Under the pieces are notes generated by a model. It was not told where the DNA came from, did not search any database, and saw only the letters and a list, made by a program, of their open reading frames with translations. Below are positions 16,862-26,800 of a stretch of 64,000 nt of DNA, piece after piece (within the stretch, counting starts at the first letter, position 1; each line of letters starts with the position of its first letter). The translations under genes and the position numbers were made by a program. Source of the DNA: Mucilaginibacter galii (lineage in GTDB: Bacteria > Bacteroidota > Bacteroidia > Sphingobacteriales > Sphingobacteriaceae); assembly GCF_014635825.1 (NCBI RefSeq), contig NZ_BMDO01000006.1, positions 186,001 through 250,000 on the forward strand, written 5' to 3'.

Positions 16862-17677
16862 TTAAAAACTACGGACATCTACGCCGGCAAAAATGGAGGT
16901 GCCTTTCAGTATCAATACCTTATCGGCACTTTGTGCGCCGGCGTTGCCAAAGCGTTTATCGTCTATACCGGCAAAAACAGCAGCCATATCCGAGCGTACC
17001 TGCCAGTGCGATGGTACTACTAACTTGGTTCCGCCAAAAACCTGGGTTATTTCTATGGTTACCACGCCTTTAATATCAGCGTTGGTAAAGTCTATCTCGG
17101 CACCGCCAAAAATATTCACGATCTCGCCTCCCTTAAAGTCTTTAGACATGATGATCCTTTTTACACTGCCGAACACAGCCACGGCATCAATATAATCGTC
17201 GTTCAACGTAGCCTGCCTAGGTTCGGGGGCTACGTAACCATCGGGTTTAACGGTATAATCGGCTTCCGGAACAAAAGCGGCATTGTCGGTAGTAAAAGGA
17301 TCAGCAGTAAAACCGCCGTTTTTTTTCCAGGGTTGATGCTGATTATTGCGCCTTACAATTAACCAAAGCCCTAAGGCAATGATCACGATTGGAAATATGA
17401 ATGAACGCAGATCGAACCAGGGTATTAAACGGCCCGACAAGAAAACTACACCAATGAGAATCAGTATAAAGGATGTAGGCTTTTTAAAGTCGTGCTTAAT
17501 ACCCGTGAACACACCTATTACGATGAGCAGCATGGGAAAACTAAAAATCCAACCTGGAAAAAAGAAGAAATCGAACTGGCGCAGCAGCAATAAGCTACCT
17601 ACGGCAAGCAGTATTAAGCCGGCAAAAACTTTTCCGTTGTTGCGCGGCTGGTGCGGATATGATGGTTGTATACTCAT
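16862..17677 (-). CDS. LiaF-like / DUF5668 membrane protein
   Basis: A 271-residue protein. Residues about 15-115 hold four hydrophobic segments of the LiaI/LiaF (DUF5668) type: GLILLAVGSLLLLRQF, FSFPMLLIVIGVFTG and FIFPIVIIALGLWLIV. The C-terminal half is a soluble beta-helix-like domain (VFGSVKRIIMSKDFKGG, NIFGGAEIDFTNADIKG), as in cell-wall-active antibiotic response proteins. In Firmicutes LiaF restrains a two-component system. Here it lies just upstream of a LytS/LytTR pair, so a similar sensing or regulatory link is plausible but not shown. Confidence 0.85.
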   Translation of the reverse strand: MSIQPSYPHQPRNNGKVFAGLILLAVGSLLLLRQFDFFFFPGWIFSFPMLLIVIGVFTGIKHDFKKPTSFILILIGVVFLSGRLIPWFDLRSFIFPIVIIALGLWLIVRRNNQHQPWKKNGGFTADPFTTDNAAFVPEADYTVKPDGYVAPEPRQATLNDDYIDAVAVFGSVKRIIMSKDFKGGEIVNIFGGAEIDFTNADIKGVVTIEITQVFGGTKLVVPSHWQVRSDMAAVFAGIDDKRFGNAGAQSADKVLILKGTSIFAGVDVRSF

Positions 17678-17856
17678 GACTCTGTTAATAATGATGTAAA
17701 TGTAATGGAGAACTTACAGCCAGCCTACGGTTATATGGCAACCGGCTATAGTAAGTCGGTAAACGGCATGGTTTTGTCGGTGAAATAATTTGGAAATTGT
17801 ACAAAGTGATTTTCAAACCCTGGAATTGAGGCTTGCTATTCCATAGTTCAACTATA

Positions 17857-17895
17857 AAAGAAAAGGCCTGATGTGATGATCAGGCCTTTTCTTTT
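17857..17895. terminator. Strong hairpin terminator at aguA 3' end
   Basis: A 17-bp inverted repeat (17857-17873 with 17879-17895) with A-run and T-run, overlapping the aguA stop region. It can work in both directions. Confidence 0.75.
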
Positions 17896-18967
17896 ATACT
17901 TCCGGTTCTTGCTGGCTGAGGCAGTGAAAGCTGCCCAGGCCCCAGATGATATCGGTAGAGTCGATACCAACAACCTTACGGTCGGTAAAGCATTGCTGTA
18001 AAATGTCTAAAGCTTTGTCGTCGGTAGCGCAGCGATAAGTTGGCACTACAACGGCGGCATTACTAATGTAAAAGTTAGCGTAAGATGCCGGTAGCAACTG
18101 GTCTTCATGGATGACCGGCGTAGGCATAGGCAGTTCAATTACATTTAATTGTTTGCCGTTAAGCAGGCGCATGGTTTTTAATGCTTGCAAGTTCTCCTGC
18201 AGCAGTTGGTAGTTCTCGTCGTTCTTATTCTCTTCAACCACGGTAACCACGGTATCTTCGTTCACAAAACGGGTAATATCATCAATGTGGCCGTCGGTAT
18301 CGTCGCCAATTATGCCTTCGCCTAACCAAAGCACCTGCTCCACACCGTAGTAGTTATGCAGGTATTCTTCAATTTGCTGCTGATTTAAATGCGGGTTACG
18401 GTTTTCGTTTAACAGGCAGGCGGTAGTAGTTAACAAGGTACCCTTCCCGTTAAATTCTACTGAGCCACCCTCCATCACAATACCGGGATGATACACCGGC
18501 AAGTTAAAGTGCTCGGCAATGCGGGTAGGAATCACATCGTCCAGATCAAACGGTGGATACTTGCCTCCCCAAGCATTGTAGCCCCAATCAACCACCACTT
18601 TACTTTTGGTTTCCTTGTTGATGAGAAAAGCCGGACCGTGATCGCGACACCAGGCATCGTTGGTGGGAAAATCGTAAAACTCAATGCGGTTCATATCCAC
18701 ACCGGCTTTAAGTAAGTGTGTTATAGCCGAATCCTTCAATTGCTGACTGCCCACGTTAATACGTACCAGTTCGCCTTTGGCTACTTCTTTAATAAAAGCA
18801 CAGTAATGGGCATAAATGCGCTCTAACTTGCCCGGCCACGAAGCCTCTTTATGCGGCCAGCTTAACCAGGTAGCGGTATGCGGTGCCCATTCGGCGGGGA
18901 AGGTGTAGCCTTGTGATGCAGGGAAGTCCGTTTGTCCGTAAGTCCGTAAGTCGGTCTGGTTAGTCAT
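17894..18967 (-). CDS. aguA: Agmatine deiminase
   Basis: A 357-residue enzyme of the PPAD-type amidinotransferase family. It hydrolyses agmatine to N-carbamoylputrescine and ammonia. Seen motifs: FPAEWAPHTATWLSWPH at the start, NDAWCRDHGPAF, GGSVEFNGKGTLL, GDDTDGHIDDITRF and the catalytic Cys near the end in GLGSFHC. The ATG at 18967 is chosen; a TTG lies two codons upstream. The N-terminal leader shows a tandem octamer (GTCCGTAA twice) that encodes LRTYGQ-like residues, possibly a local expansion. It is a functional pair with aguB, separated only by a palindromic repeat. Confidence 0.95.
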   Translation of the reverse strand: MTNQTDLRTYGQTDFPASQGYTFPAEWAPHTATWLSWPHKEASWPGKLERIYAHYCAFIKEVAKGELVRINVGSQQLKDSAITHLLKAGVDMNRIEFYDFPTNDAWCRDHGPAFLINKETKSKVVVDWGYNAWGGKYPPFDLDDVIPTRIAEHFNLPVYHPGIVMEGGSVEFNGKGTLLTTTACLLNENRNPHLNQQQIEEYLHNYYGVEQVLWLGEGIIGDDTDGHIDDITRFVNEDTVVTVVEENKNDENYQLLQENLQALKTMRLLNGKQLNVIELPMPTPVIHEDQLLPASYANFYISNAAVVVPTYRCATDDKALDILQQCFTDRKVVGIDSTDIIWGLGSFHCLSQQEPEV

Positions 18968-18982
18968 TGTCAATTATATAAA

Positions 18983-19071
18983 TGTCATTGCGAGGAGCGA
19001 TAGCGACGTGGCAATCTCTGTGCGCTTGGTTACCGGGCGTCGGAGATTGCCACGCTACGCTCGCAATAACA
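18983..19071. repeat. Palindromic repeat, family A
   Basis: Imperfect inverted arms GTCATTGCGAGGAGCGATAG / CTACGCTCGCAATAAC with inner GTGGCAATCTC / GAGATTGCCAC. It lies between aguB and aguA. A close relative is nested at 47771-47862. Confidence 0.75.
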
Positions 19072-19091
19072 TGGTTTTTTAGTTTTTTAAA

Positions 19092-19961
19092 TTAATCCTC
19101 GTCAATTAAACGTTTGGTGATAGGCTGATAAGTATCAATCCTTCTATCGCGCAAAAATGGCCAGTGGGTACGGTAGTGATCTGTCTTATCTAAATCCAGT
19201 TCAATGGTGGTGGTTTGTTCATCATGATGATCGCCCTGAAAGATGACTTTACCGAAAGGGTTAGACACGAAAGAACCACCCCAGAATTTCAGTCCCACTT
19301 CTTCGCCTACCCGGTTTACGCTTACTACGTGTACGCCGTTGGCAATAGCGTGCGAACGCTGGATGGTTTGCCATGCATTGTATTGCTCCGTATTGGTATC
19401 TACATCCTGAGTTGATGCCCAGCCAATGGCGGTTGGATAGAATAATATTTCGGCACCCATTAAGGCAGTGATACGGGCAGCTTCAGGATACCATTGATCC
19501 CAGCAAATCAATACGCCTATTTTGGCAAACTTGGTATTAAATATTTTATAACCTAAATCGCCCGGAGTAAAGTAAAACTTCTCATAGAAACCCGGATCAT
19601 CCGGAATATGCATTTTTCGGTATTTACCCAGATAAGCACCATCGGCATCAAGCACGGCAGTAGTATTGTGGTATAACCCTTGGGTACGCTTTTCAAATAA
19701 AGAGGCAATAATAACCACGCCCAACTCAGCTGCTACTTTCGATAGCTCATCTGTTGACGGGCCGGGAATAGCTTCGGCCAGTTGAAAATTATCGTAATTT
19801 TCTTCGTCGCAAAAGTACAAAGAAGTAAAAAGCTCCTGCAAACATACAATCTGCGCACCCTGATTAGCGGCTTCACGTACCTTTTCAATGGCTTTTTCCA
19901 AATTTTGCTGTTTATCAGCCGTACAGCTCATCTGTACCAAACCAACTTTAACTTTACTCAT
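19092..19961 (-). CDS. aguB: N-carbamoylputrescine amidohydrolase
   Basis: A 289-residue carbon-nitrogen hydrolase (nitrilase superfamily). It converts N-carbamoylputrescine to putrescine, CO2 and ammonia, the step after AguA. The Glu-Lys-Cys triad is visible: E43 in CLQELFTS, K116 in KYRKMHIP and C153 in GVLICWDQWYPE. The length and the segment PTAIGW match AguB. Together with aguA it gives the arginine-decarboxylase route to putrescine; no speA-like gene is in the window. The promoter box at 19980 lies 18 bases upstream. Confidence 0.95.
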   Translation of the reverse strand: MSKVKVGLVQMSCTADKQQNLEKAIEKVREAANQGAQIVCLQELFTSLYFCDEENYDNFQLAEAIPGPSTDELSKVAAELGVVIIASLFEKRTQGLYHNTTAVLDADGAYLGKYRKMHIPDDPGFYEKFYFTPGDLGYKIFNTKFAKIGVLICWDQWYPEAARITALMGAEILFYPTAIGWASTQDVDTNTEQYNAWQTIQRSHAIANGVHVVSVNRVGEEVGLKFWGGSFVSNPFGKVIFQGDHHDEQTTTIELDLDKTDHYRTHWPFLRDRRIDTYQPITKRLIDED

Positions 19962-19979
19962 GGGCTATAAAATTTGCCG

Positions 19980-19987
19980 CAAAAATA
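19980..19987 (-). promoter_or_regulatory. -7 promoter box of aguB
   Basis: TATTTTTG on the minus strand matches TAnnTTTG, 18 bases before the aguB ATG. No good -33 TTG is seen, so this is moderate support only. Confidence 0.4.
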
Positions 19988-20008
19988 AGAATTGTGTAGT
20001 GAATAGTA

Positions 20009-20120
20009 AGTAGTGAGTGGTTGAATAGTTAGCAGCCGGCAGTTTATTACATTTCTATGAATTGACTTTTTAGCTTAAATAGTTACACGTCTGTTACCAA
20101 CTATTCAACCACTCACTACT
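20009..20120. repeat. 22-bp perfect inverted repeat with 68-bp spacer
   Basis: Arms 20009-20030 and 20099-20120 are exact reverse complements, built from AGTAGTGAGTGGTTGAATAG plus TT. It occupies the divergent promoter region between aguB and the flippase-like gene. Confidence 0.7.
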
Positions 20121-20140
20121 CACATATACAACGAATTTTA

Positions 20141-20148
20141 TAATTTTG
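20141..20148 (+). promoter_or_regulatory. -7 promoter box of flippase-like gene
   Basis: TAATTTTG matches TAnnTTTG. It ends only 7 bases before the ATG at 20156, so the transcript would be nearly leaderless. No clear -33 element. Confidence 0.4.
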
Positions 20149-20155
20149 CCAGCAA

Positions 20156-21088
20156 ATGACTGATTCGGAAACTCTTCCAAAGCCCAAAAACTGGAAAACA
20201 ACCCTATGGAGTGTTACCAAGATTGTGCTTAAAATAGCCTTTACCGGCGCATTGCTTTATTATATCTTCAATAAGATTGATATTCAGAAAGTAAAGTTGC
20301 TGGTAGCACAAGCCAACCCCTACTGGATTATTGCTGCCATTGTATGCTTCTTTGCTTCTACCATAGTTTCGGCATCGCGGTTATTAAGCTTTTTTAAATC
20401 TATTCACCTGCATCTCGACTGGCGCTTTAACCTGCGGCTTTACCTGCTGGGCATGTTTTATAACCTGTTTTTACCCGGCGGCATTGGCGGCGATGGTTAC
20501 AAGATCTACCTGCTTAACAAGAGCTATAAACTGCCTGCAAAAAAAGTATTTTGGGCTATTTTGTTCGACAGGTTAAGCGGCTTTTGGGCAATTGGCTTTA
20601 TAACAGTGATACTCATAGCCTTTTTGCCGCAAATGGGCGTACATATAGCCATCCCCTTGGCTATTTTTGTAGTAGGAACTATCGTTTACTATGTTGTAGC
20701 TAAAAAGTTTTTTAGAGAGTATACCAATCACTTTTTTGAAGCGCATGGTAAGGCCATTGTGGTACAATCGTTACAGGTGTTAACCATTCTACTGGTGATG
20801 GTTGGTTTACACCACGAAACTAAGTTTGCACCTTACTTGTTCGCATTCCTAATGTCGTCGCTGGCAGCAGTGGTGCCATTTACTTTTGGCGGTTTGGGTG
20901 CCCGTGAATTTATCTTCAAGTACGTTATAGCCGATATTTTTCACATGAATGATGAACTGGCGGTATTTCTGAGCTTATCGTTTTATGTTATTTCGGCCAT
21001 TGTTTCGTTAACTGGTGTTTATTATGTTTTCCGCGAAGATAAATTACAGGAAGGCTTACCACCGGTTGAAGCAGATGAACTGACCTAA
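20156..21088 (+). CDS. Lysylphosphatidylglycerol synthase TM-region family (flippase-like) protein
   Basis: A 310-residue inner-membrane protein with about eight membrane spans. It matches the UPF0104/AglD-like flippase fold seen in the membrane half of MprF: FFASTIVSASRLLSFF, LYLLGMFYNLFLPGGIGGDGYK, and VVPFTFGGLGAREFIF. The GGIGGDGYK and GGLGAREF motifs are the family signature. The C-terminal lysyl-transferase half of MprF is absent. It is thought to move lipids across the membrane, substrate unknown. It stands alone with its own promoter. Confidence 0.88.
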   Translation: MTDSETLPKPKNWKTTLWSVTKIVLKIAFTGALLYYIFNKIDIQKVKLLVAQANPYWIIAAIVCFFASTIVSASRLLSFFKSIHLHLDWRFNLRLYLLGMFYNLFLPGGIGGDGYKIYLLNKSYKLPAKKVFWAILFDRLSGFWAIGFITVILIAFLPQMGVHIAIPLAIFVVGTIVYYVVAKKFFREYTNHFFEAHGKAIVVQSLQVLTILLVMVGLHHETKFAPYLFAFLMSSLAAVVPFTFGGLGAREFIFKYVIADIFHMNDELAVFLSLSFYVISAIVSLTGVYYVFREDKLQEGLPPVEADELT

Positions 21089-21194
21089 GGAACATATAGC
21101 AATTAAGGCTGGTGTGAAGTTTTAAAAACTGCAATTTAGAATGTATCAAGAAATCTTGATACTACAGCCGATAGACGCGGTATAAGGTTCTAAT

Positions 21195-21222
21195 GAAGAT
21201 CTTTCATTATCTTTCGAGATGA
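21195..21222. repeat. Half arm of palindromic repeat family D
   Basis: GATCTTTCATTATCTTTCGA with GATGA is a diverged relative of the arm at 37327-37353. It lies directly upstream of the aromatic hydroxylase start. Confidence 0.45.
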
Positions 21223-21225
21223 TAA

Positions 21226-23007
21226 ATGAGTTATGTGATGAGCGATTTTGATGATTTCAACAATCCGCAGGTTGCTGCGCTGCCCCGGCATTTAAGGCAG
21301 TATATTGTTCCGCAGCAATACAGCCGTTACACCGCTGTAGACCAAGCCGTATGGCGGTATGTAATGCGCCAAAATTACAGTTACCTAAAAGATTTTGCCT
21401 ACTATCCTTACATACCCGGCTTGCGCAAAGCAGGCCTCACCATTGAGCGCATTCCCGATTTGCAGGAAATGAACAACGCGCTTGGCCGTATTGGCTGGGG
21501 CGCGGTTACGGTTGATGGCTTTATACCTCCCGTTGCATTTATGGAGTACCAAGCCTATAAGGTGCTCGTTATTGCGGCAGATATACGCCAGCTTCATCAT
21601 ATAGAATACACACCCGCACCCGATATTATCCACGAATCGGCCGGGCACGCCCCCATTATTGCCGAACCCGATTACCACGCTTATTTGAGCTACTTTGGAC
21701 AAATAGGTGCCAAAGCTATGTTTTCGGCACAAGACTTTGAGTTGTACGAAGCCATACGCCGCCTCTCTATCCTCAAGGAAATGCCCGATGCCAACGGAGA
21801 TGCCATCATAGCCGCTGAAGAGCAGGTTGCATGGTGCCAGGCCAACATGGGCCAACCCTCTGAGATGGCCCTGCTTAGCCGCCTGCACTGGTGGAGCGTA
21901 GAATACGGGCTGATTGGCACATTGGAGAACCCTAAGATATACGGTGCCGGCTTACTTTCTTCTATAGGCGAAAGCGCTACCTGCATGAAACCGGAGATCA
22001 AAAAGCTATGGTATAATATTGATACCATTAATTACACCTACGATATTACCCGCGAACAACCCCAGCTTTTTGTAACGCCCAGTTTTCAAAATTTAATTGA
22101 CGTGCTTGATGAATATGCCAATACCATGTCTTTCAGGGTGGGTGGCATTTATGGTTTAGAAAAGGCGGTAAACAGCATGAATGTTTGCACAGCGGTTTAC
22201 AGTTCGGGCTTGCAGGTGTCGGGAGTATTTACGGGTTTTACTGCTGGCAATAACGATCAGCCTTTATTTATTAAAACCACGGGCCCTACGGCCCTGGCGG
22301 TCGACAACACACAGTTAGATGGTCATGGTAAGAACTATCACAAGGATGGCTTCAGTTCGCCCGTGGGTAAAATAACCGGTTATGATAAACCATTAGAAAA
22401 CTTTACTGCAGAAGAATTACAAACTGCCGGATTGATCTTACACCATACGACCGTTCTCAAATTTGAAGCTGGCATTGTCGTACAAGGCCGGGTGGAAAAC
22501 ATACTGTCGCAAAACAGCCAAATACAGCTCATTACCTTTACCCAATGCACTGTTACAAATGCAAAAGGACAACTGTTGTTCGATCCTTCCTGGGGAAATT
22601 ATGATATGGCCGTTGGCGAAAAAATAGTATCTGTATTTTGTGGCACTGCCGATAAAGACGCATTTGAAAACGTCACCTATAAATCTACGATAGAAACCTA
22701 TCATGCAGCATATGATGATGCTACCTTAAATTTGCAGTCTGTTTATCAGGAGGTGCGTAACATTAGGGGAAACCAAAGTGGCTACGATGCCTTAACCGGC
22801 TTGTGGCAGCAGTTACAAACTAAATTTACTGATGATTGGTTATGTTCCCTGGAAATATTAGAACTATTACATCAGGAAAACATGAATCAGGAATTACAAA
22901 AATCTATAAGCGGATTTTTGGCAAATAAGGCAGCAAAACAATTAGCATTAAGTAAACTCATTCAGGATGGCCTTGCGCTGATAGCTCATCCTATTGAGCA
23001 AGATTAA
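21226..23007 (+). CDS. Biopterin-dependent aromatic amino acid hydroxylase, long form
   Basis: A 593-residue protein. Residues about 20-290 match the catalytic domain of phenylalanine/tyrosine/tryptophan hydroxylases. The iron ligands are H136 and H141 in PDIIHESAGHAPI and a Glu (E226) in HWWSVEYGL. Residues about 290-593 are an extra C-terminal region not found in short bacterial PhhA (about 260-300 residues) and of unknown use. No regulatory ACT domain is visible. A second ATG four codons in (21238) is an equal start candidate. The SDR gene follows after 23 bases, so they are probably co-transcribed. The amino acid substrate cannot be fixed by eye. Confidence 0.88.
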   Translation: MSYVMSDFDDFNNPQVAALPRHLRQYIVPQQYSRYTAVDQAVWRYVMRQNYSYLKDFAYYPYIPGLRKAGLTIERIPDLQEMNNALGRIGWGAVTVDGFIPPVAFMEYQAYKVLVIAADIRQLHHIEYTPAPDIIHESAGHAPIIAEPDYHAYLSYFGQIGAKAMFSAQDFELYEAIRRLSILKEMPDANGDAIIAAEEQVAWCQANMGQPSEMALLSRLHWWSVEYGLIGTLENPKIYGAGLLSSIGESATCMKPEIKKLWYNIDTINYTYDITREQPQLFVTPSFQNLIDVLDEYANTMSFRVGGIYGLEKAVNSMNVCTAVYSSGLQVSGVFTGFTAGNNDQPLFIKTTGPTALAVDNTQLDGHGKNYHKDGFSSPVGKITGYDKPLENFTAEELQTAGLILHHTTVLKFEAGIVVQGRVENILSQNSQIQLITFTQCTVTNAKGQLLFDPSWGNYDMAVGEKIVSVFCGTADKDAFENVTYKSTIETYHAAYDDATLNLQSVYQEVRNIRGNQSGYDALTGLWQQLQTKFTDDWLCSLEILELLHQENMNQELQKSISGFLANKAAKQLALSKLIQDGLALIAHPIEQD

Positions 23008-23030
23008 ATTTTAAGAATCAGAATTTTACC

Positions 23031-23738
23031 ATGAATATCATTATCACCGGTGCCAGCAGCGGCGTAGGCTTCGAGGCCGTAATTGAGCTATGTTTGCAAA
23101 ACAAAAACTATAAAATTTTGGCTTTGGCCCGTTCGCAAGATAAGCTTACCCGCCTGCTCGAAATTGCCAAAGGATTAAACCCCGATTGCGTACTTTACCC
23201 TGTAACCTTTGATATTGTACATGATGATTATGCCGGGCTGCAACAGTTCGTCAACATGCATTTGGATGGACATATAGATATCCTTATCAACAACGCCGGG
23301 GCTTTAATTAACAAGCCTTTTACCCAAATGGGTGAGTTTGATTTTGTAGAAATGCTGCAAAGCAATTACCTGGGCCATGTGCGCATGATCCAAAATATGT
23401 TGCCTCAAATTAACAATGGCGGGCACATTGTAAACATTGGCAGCATGGGCGGCGTTCAGGGAAGCGTAAAATTCCCAGGCTTGGCAGCTTACTCGGCCAG
23501 CAAAGCAGCACTGCATACTTTAACCGAATGCCTCGCCTTAGAACTTGCCGACCGCAAGATCAGCGTGAACTGCCTGGCTCTGGGTTCGGCCCAAACCGAA
23601 ATGCTGGAGAAAGCTTTCCCCGACTACCAATCGCCCGTAATGGCTTTTGAAATGGGTAAATACATTGCCGATTTTGCTTTAACCGGTAATAAATTTTTCA
23701 ACGGTAAGGTGCTGCCCGTAGCGGTAACTACGCCATAA
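23031..23738 (+). CDS. SDR family NAD(P)-dependent oxidoreductase
   Basis: A 235-residue Rossmann enzyme. The cofactor loop is TGASSGVG (6-13), NNAG lies at 87-90, catalytic Ser in NIGSMGG (about S138) and YSASK with Y154 and K158. It is a classical SDR of normal length with no extra domain. It lies 23 bases after the aromatic amino acid hydroxylase. Because quinonoid dihydropteridine reductases are SDR proteins, it may recycle the pterin cofactor of that enzyme; this is inference from position. Confidence 0.9.
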   Translation: MNIIITGASSGVGFEAVIELCLQNKNYKILALARSQDKLTRLLEIAKGLNPDCVLYPVTFDIVHDDYAGLQQFVNMHLDGHIDILINNAGALINKPFTQMGEFDFVEMLQSNYLGHVRMIQNMLPQINNGGHIVNIGSMGGVQGSVKFPGLAAYSASKAALHTLTECLALELADRKISVNCLALGSAQTEMLEKAFPDYQSPVMAFEMGKYIADFALTGNKFFNGKVLPVAVTTP

Positions 23739-23774
23739 ATACATTACTTATCGTACAGGTTACTTAAAGAGATG

Positions 23775-23810
23775 ATAACCACCCGTTTTCTAAAAAACAG
23801 GTGGTTAAGT
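23775..23810 (+). terminator. Hairpin terminator after SDR gene
   Basis: Arms AACCACCCGTTTTCTA and TAAAAAACAGGTGGTT pair imperfectly around a minimal loop; a short T/A tract follows. Confidence 0.5.
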
Positions 23811-23866
23811 ATTATTAAATGCATTTTTAACTATTTTAGTGCATTAACTCTCACTTAAGTAATCTC

Positions 23867-26800
23867 ATGAAAAAACTATTACTTGCTTTATTCACCTTTA
23901 TTATTGCGCAAAGCAGCGTTTTTGCACAGCAGCACCTACTTTGGATGCAGCAGCCCAGTCTATCGCCCGATGGCAAATGGCTGGCTTTTGAGTATAAAGG
24001 CAATTTATTCAAAGTTCCCTCTGCCGGCGGTACTGCCGTGCCGCTCACCATAAACAGCGCCTATAACGGCTACCCTATATGGAGCCACGATGGTAAAACC
24101 ATTGCTTTTGCGAGCGACCGTTACGGCAATTTTGATGTGTACACCATGCCTGCTGACGGCGGTTCGGCTACACGTCTAACCTTTAGTTCGGATAAAGACA
24201 TACCCTTTGATTTTTCGCCCGATAACCAGAAAGTGTACTTCGGCACCGATCGTCATGATATCTATACCTCGGTACGTTTTCCTGGTAATGCCTATTTTAT
24301 GAAAATGTATGTGGTGCCTGTAAAAGGTGGCCGCAGCATTATGTTTAACTCCGCAGGGACAGAGTACGTGCACTTCAACAAAACAGGCGACAAGTTTATT
24401 TACCAAGACCGCAAGGGTTACGAAGACCCATGGCGCAAACATCACACCTCGGCCGTTACGCGCGATATTTGGGTATACGATGTACCTCAAAAGTCTTACA
24501 CCAAAGTTTCTACTTACGTGGGCGAAGACCGCGAACCGGTTTGGGGCAGCGGCGACAGCTTTTATTACCTGAGCGAGCGCAACGGCAATCAAAACCTTTA
24601 CAAATCTTCGTTAGCCAATACAAGCAGCATCACCCAGCTTACCACTTTTACCAAAGATCCTGTGCGCAATTTGTCGCGCGCCGACGATGGCCTGATGGCC
24701 TTTACGCAAAATGGTGAATTATTTACTTTACGCGAAGGCGGACAACCTCAAAAGATCAACATTAGCCTGAGTGCCGATTTCAACGGCGACCAGGTACAAA
24801 ACATGCCTGTACGAGGAGATGCTACCGAAATTGCGGTATCTCCAAACGGCAAAGAAGTAGCACTGGTTTACCGCGGCGAAATTTTTGTTACTTCGGCCGA
24901 TGGTAATATTACTAAGCGCATTACCAATACGCCTTACCAGGAACGCATGGTACAATTTAGCCCTGATGGCCGCACGCTGATGTACTCAGTTGAAAACGCC
25001 GGATCGTGGGATATTTATAAAACCACGCTATCGGTTAACTCAGAGCCTTACTTTTTTGCGGGCACAACCTTAAAATCGGAGCCTGTGGTGAATACGGATA
25101 AGGACGAATTTCAGGCCGTATTTTCGCCCGATGGAAAAAAGATAGCTTATCTGGAAGAAAGGAACATTGTAAAGGTGTATGACCCTGCCACTAAAAAAAC
25201 GGTAACCGTTTTACCGGCCGGCGTGAACTTTTCATACTCAGATGGAGATCAGTATTTCTCCTGGTCCCCCGATAGCAAGTACCTGCTCATTCAATCTGAA
25301 GAAGGCGCCTTTGGCCGTAGTGAAGTAGCCTTGGTTAAAGCCGACGGTACAGGTCAGCGCCTAAACTTAACCGAAAGCGGTTTTGATGATGGGCATGCGC
25401 AATGGGGTTTAAATGGTAAAATGATGTACTGGTTAAGCGATAAGCTGGGAATGAAAAACCTGTCGAGCGGCTCGCAAACTGATATCTATGCTATGTTTTT
25501 CGATCAATCGGCCTGGGACAGATTCCGCTTGAGCAAAGAAGATCTGGACATCCGTAAGCAGGAAGAGAAACGCGATTCGCTGGATAAGGTTGCCAGTAAA
25601 CCCACCAAATCTACCCCAGCTAATGCCAAAACACCGGCAGGTGTTGCGCCTTATGCTTACGAGCCAAACTTCAAGAACCTCGACGACCGCGTTATTCGTT
25701 TAACTGTGGGCTCGGCCAGTATTTCTGATGATGTGCTTTCTAAAGACGGCGAGAAACTTTTCTATCTGGCCAAGTATGACAAAGGTTACGACTTATGGCA
25801 AACCATGGCCCGTACCAAAGAAACCAAAGTATTAGCAGCACTGAATGCCAGTGGAGGATCTTTAGAGCTAACGCCCGATGGTAAAAGCCTGTTCGTGTTA
25901 GCCAGCGGTAACGTAATGAAGGTAAACGTTGAGGATGGCAAAATTACGCCGGTAAAGATCAACAGCACTATGGATCTGGATGCCGCTGCTGAGCGTAGCT
26001 ACGTGTTTGAGCATGCCTGGAAACAGGTAGGCAAAAAGTTCTTCGACCCTAAATTGCAAGGTGTGGATTGGAACTATTATCATACCGCTTACGCCCAATT
26101 TTTACCGCACATTAATAACAACTACGATTTCCAGATCCTGCTAAGCGAACTGCTGGGCGAACTCAACGGCTCACATACCGGCGGACGTTACTCGCCGGTA
26201 TTCCCTAACGCAGATCAAACCGGTGCTTTAGGTTTACTGTATGATCAAAGCAAAGGCGGCAACGGGTTGGTAGTGACCGATATTATTACCGGCGGCCCCT
26301 TTGACGTAGCCCGTACTAAAATGAGAAAAGGCTATGTGATTGACAAAATTGATGGCGACGCCATAACCGACGATTCCGACTGGGCAAAACTACTTAACCA
26401 CAAAGTTGACAAGTATACCCTCATTAGCTTCCACGACCCTAAAACCAATACCCAGTACCAAGAAAACGTAAAACCGGTTAGTCCGAGTTTTGAGCGCAGC
26501 GTATTACTATACAACCGCTGGGTGAAACGCATGGAACGCATGACCGACAGCCTGTCTAACGGCCAAGTAGGCTATGTGCATGTTCAAGGCATGAACGATC
26601 CAAGTTATCGTGTAACTTTCGACAAAGTATTAGGTAAGAACTATGGCAAAAAAGCGCTGATCGTTGATACCCGCTTTAACGGAGGCGGCTGGCTGCACGA
26701 TGATTTGGTGACTTTCCTGGGTGGAAAGAAATATATGGAGTTGCGCCCGCAGGGTCACCCCACTGAAGGTGGCGAGTCTTTAGGCAAGTGGAACAAACCA

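Noticed and set aside
17894-23738. Single metabolic cluster joining aguA/aguB with the aromatic hydroxylase
   Set aside because: The genes lie on opposite strands with independent promoters and a flippase-like gene between; no shared pathway is evident.
24176-24592. Minus-strand 138-codon frame within the tricorn gene
   Set aside because: Antisense shadow of a well supported coding region.
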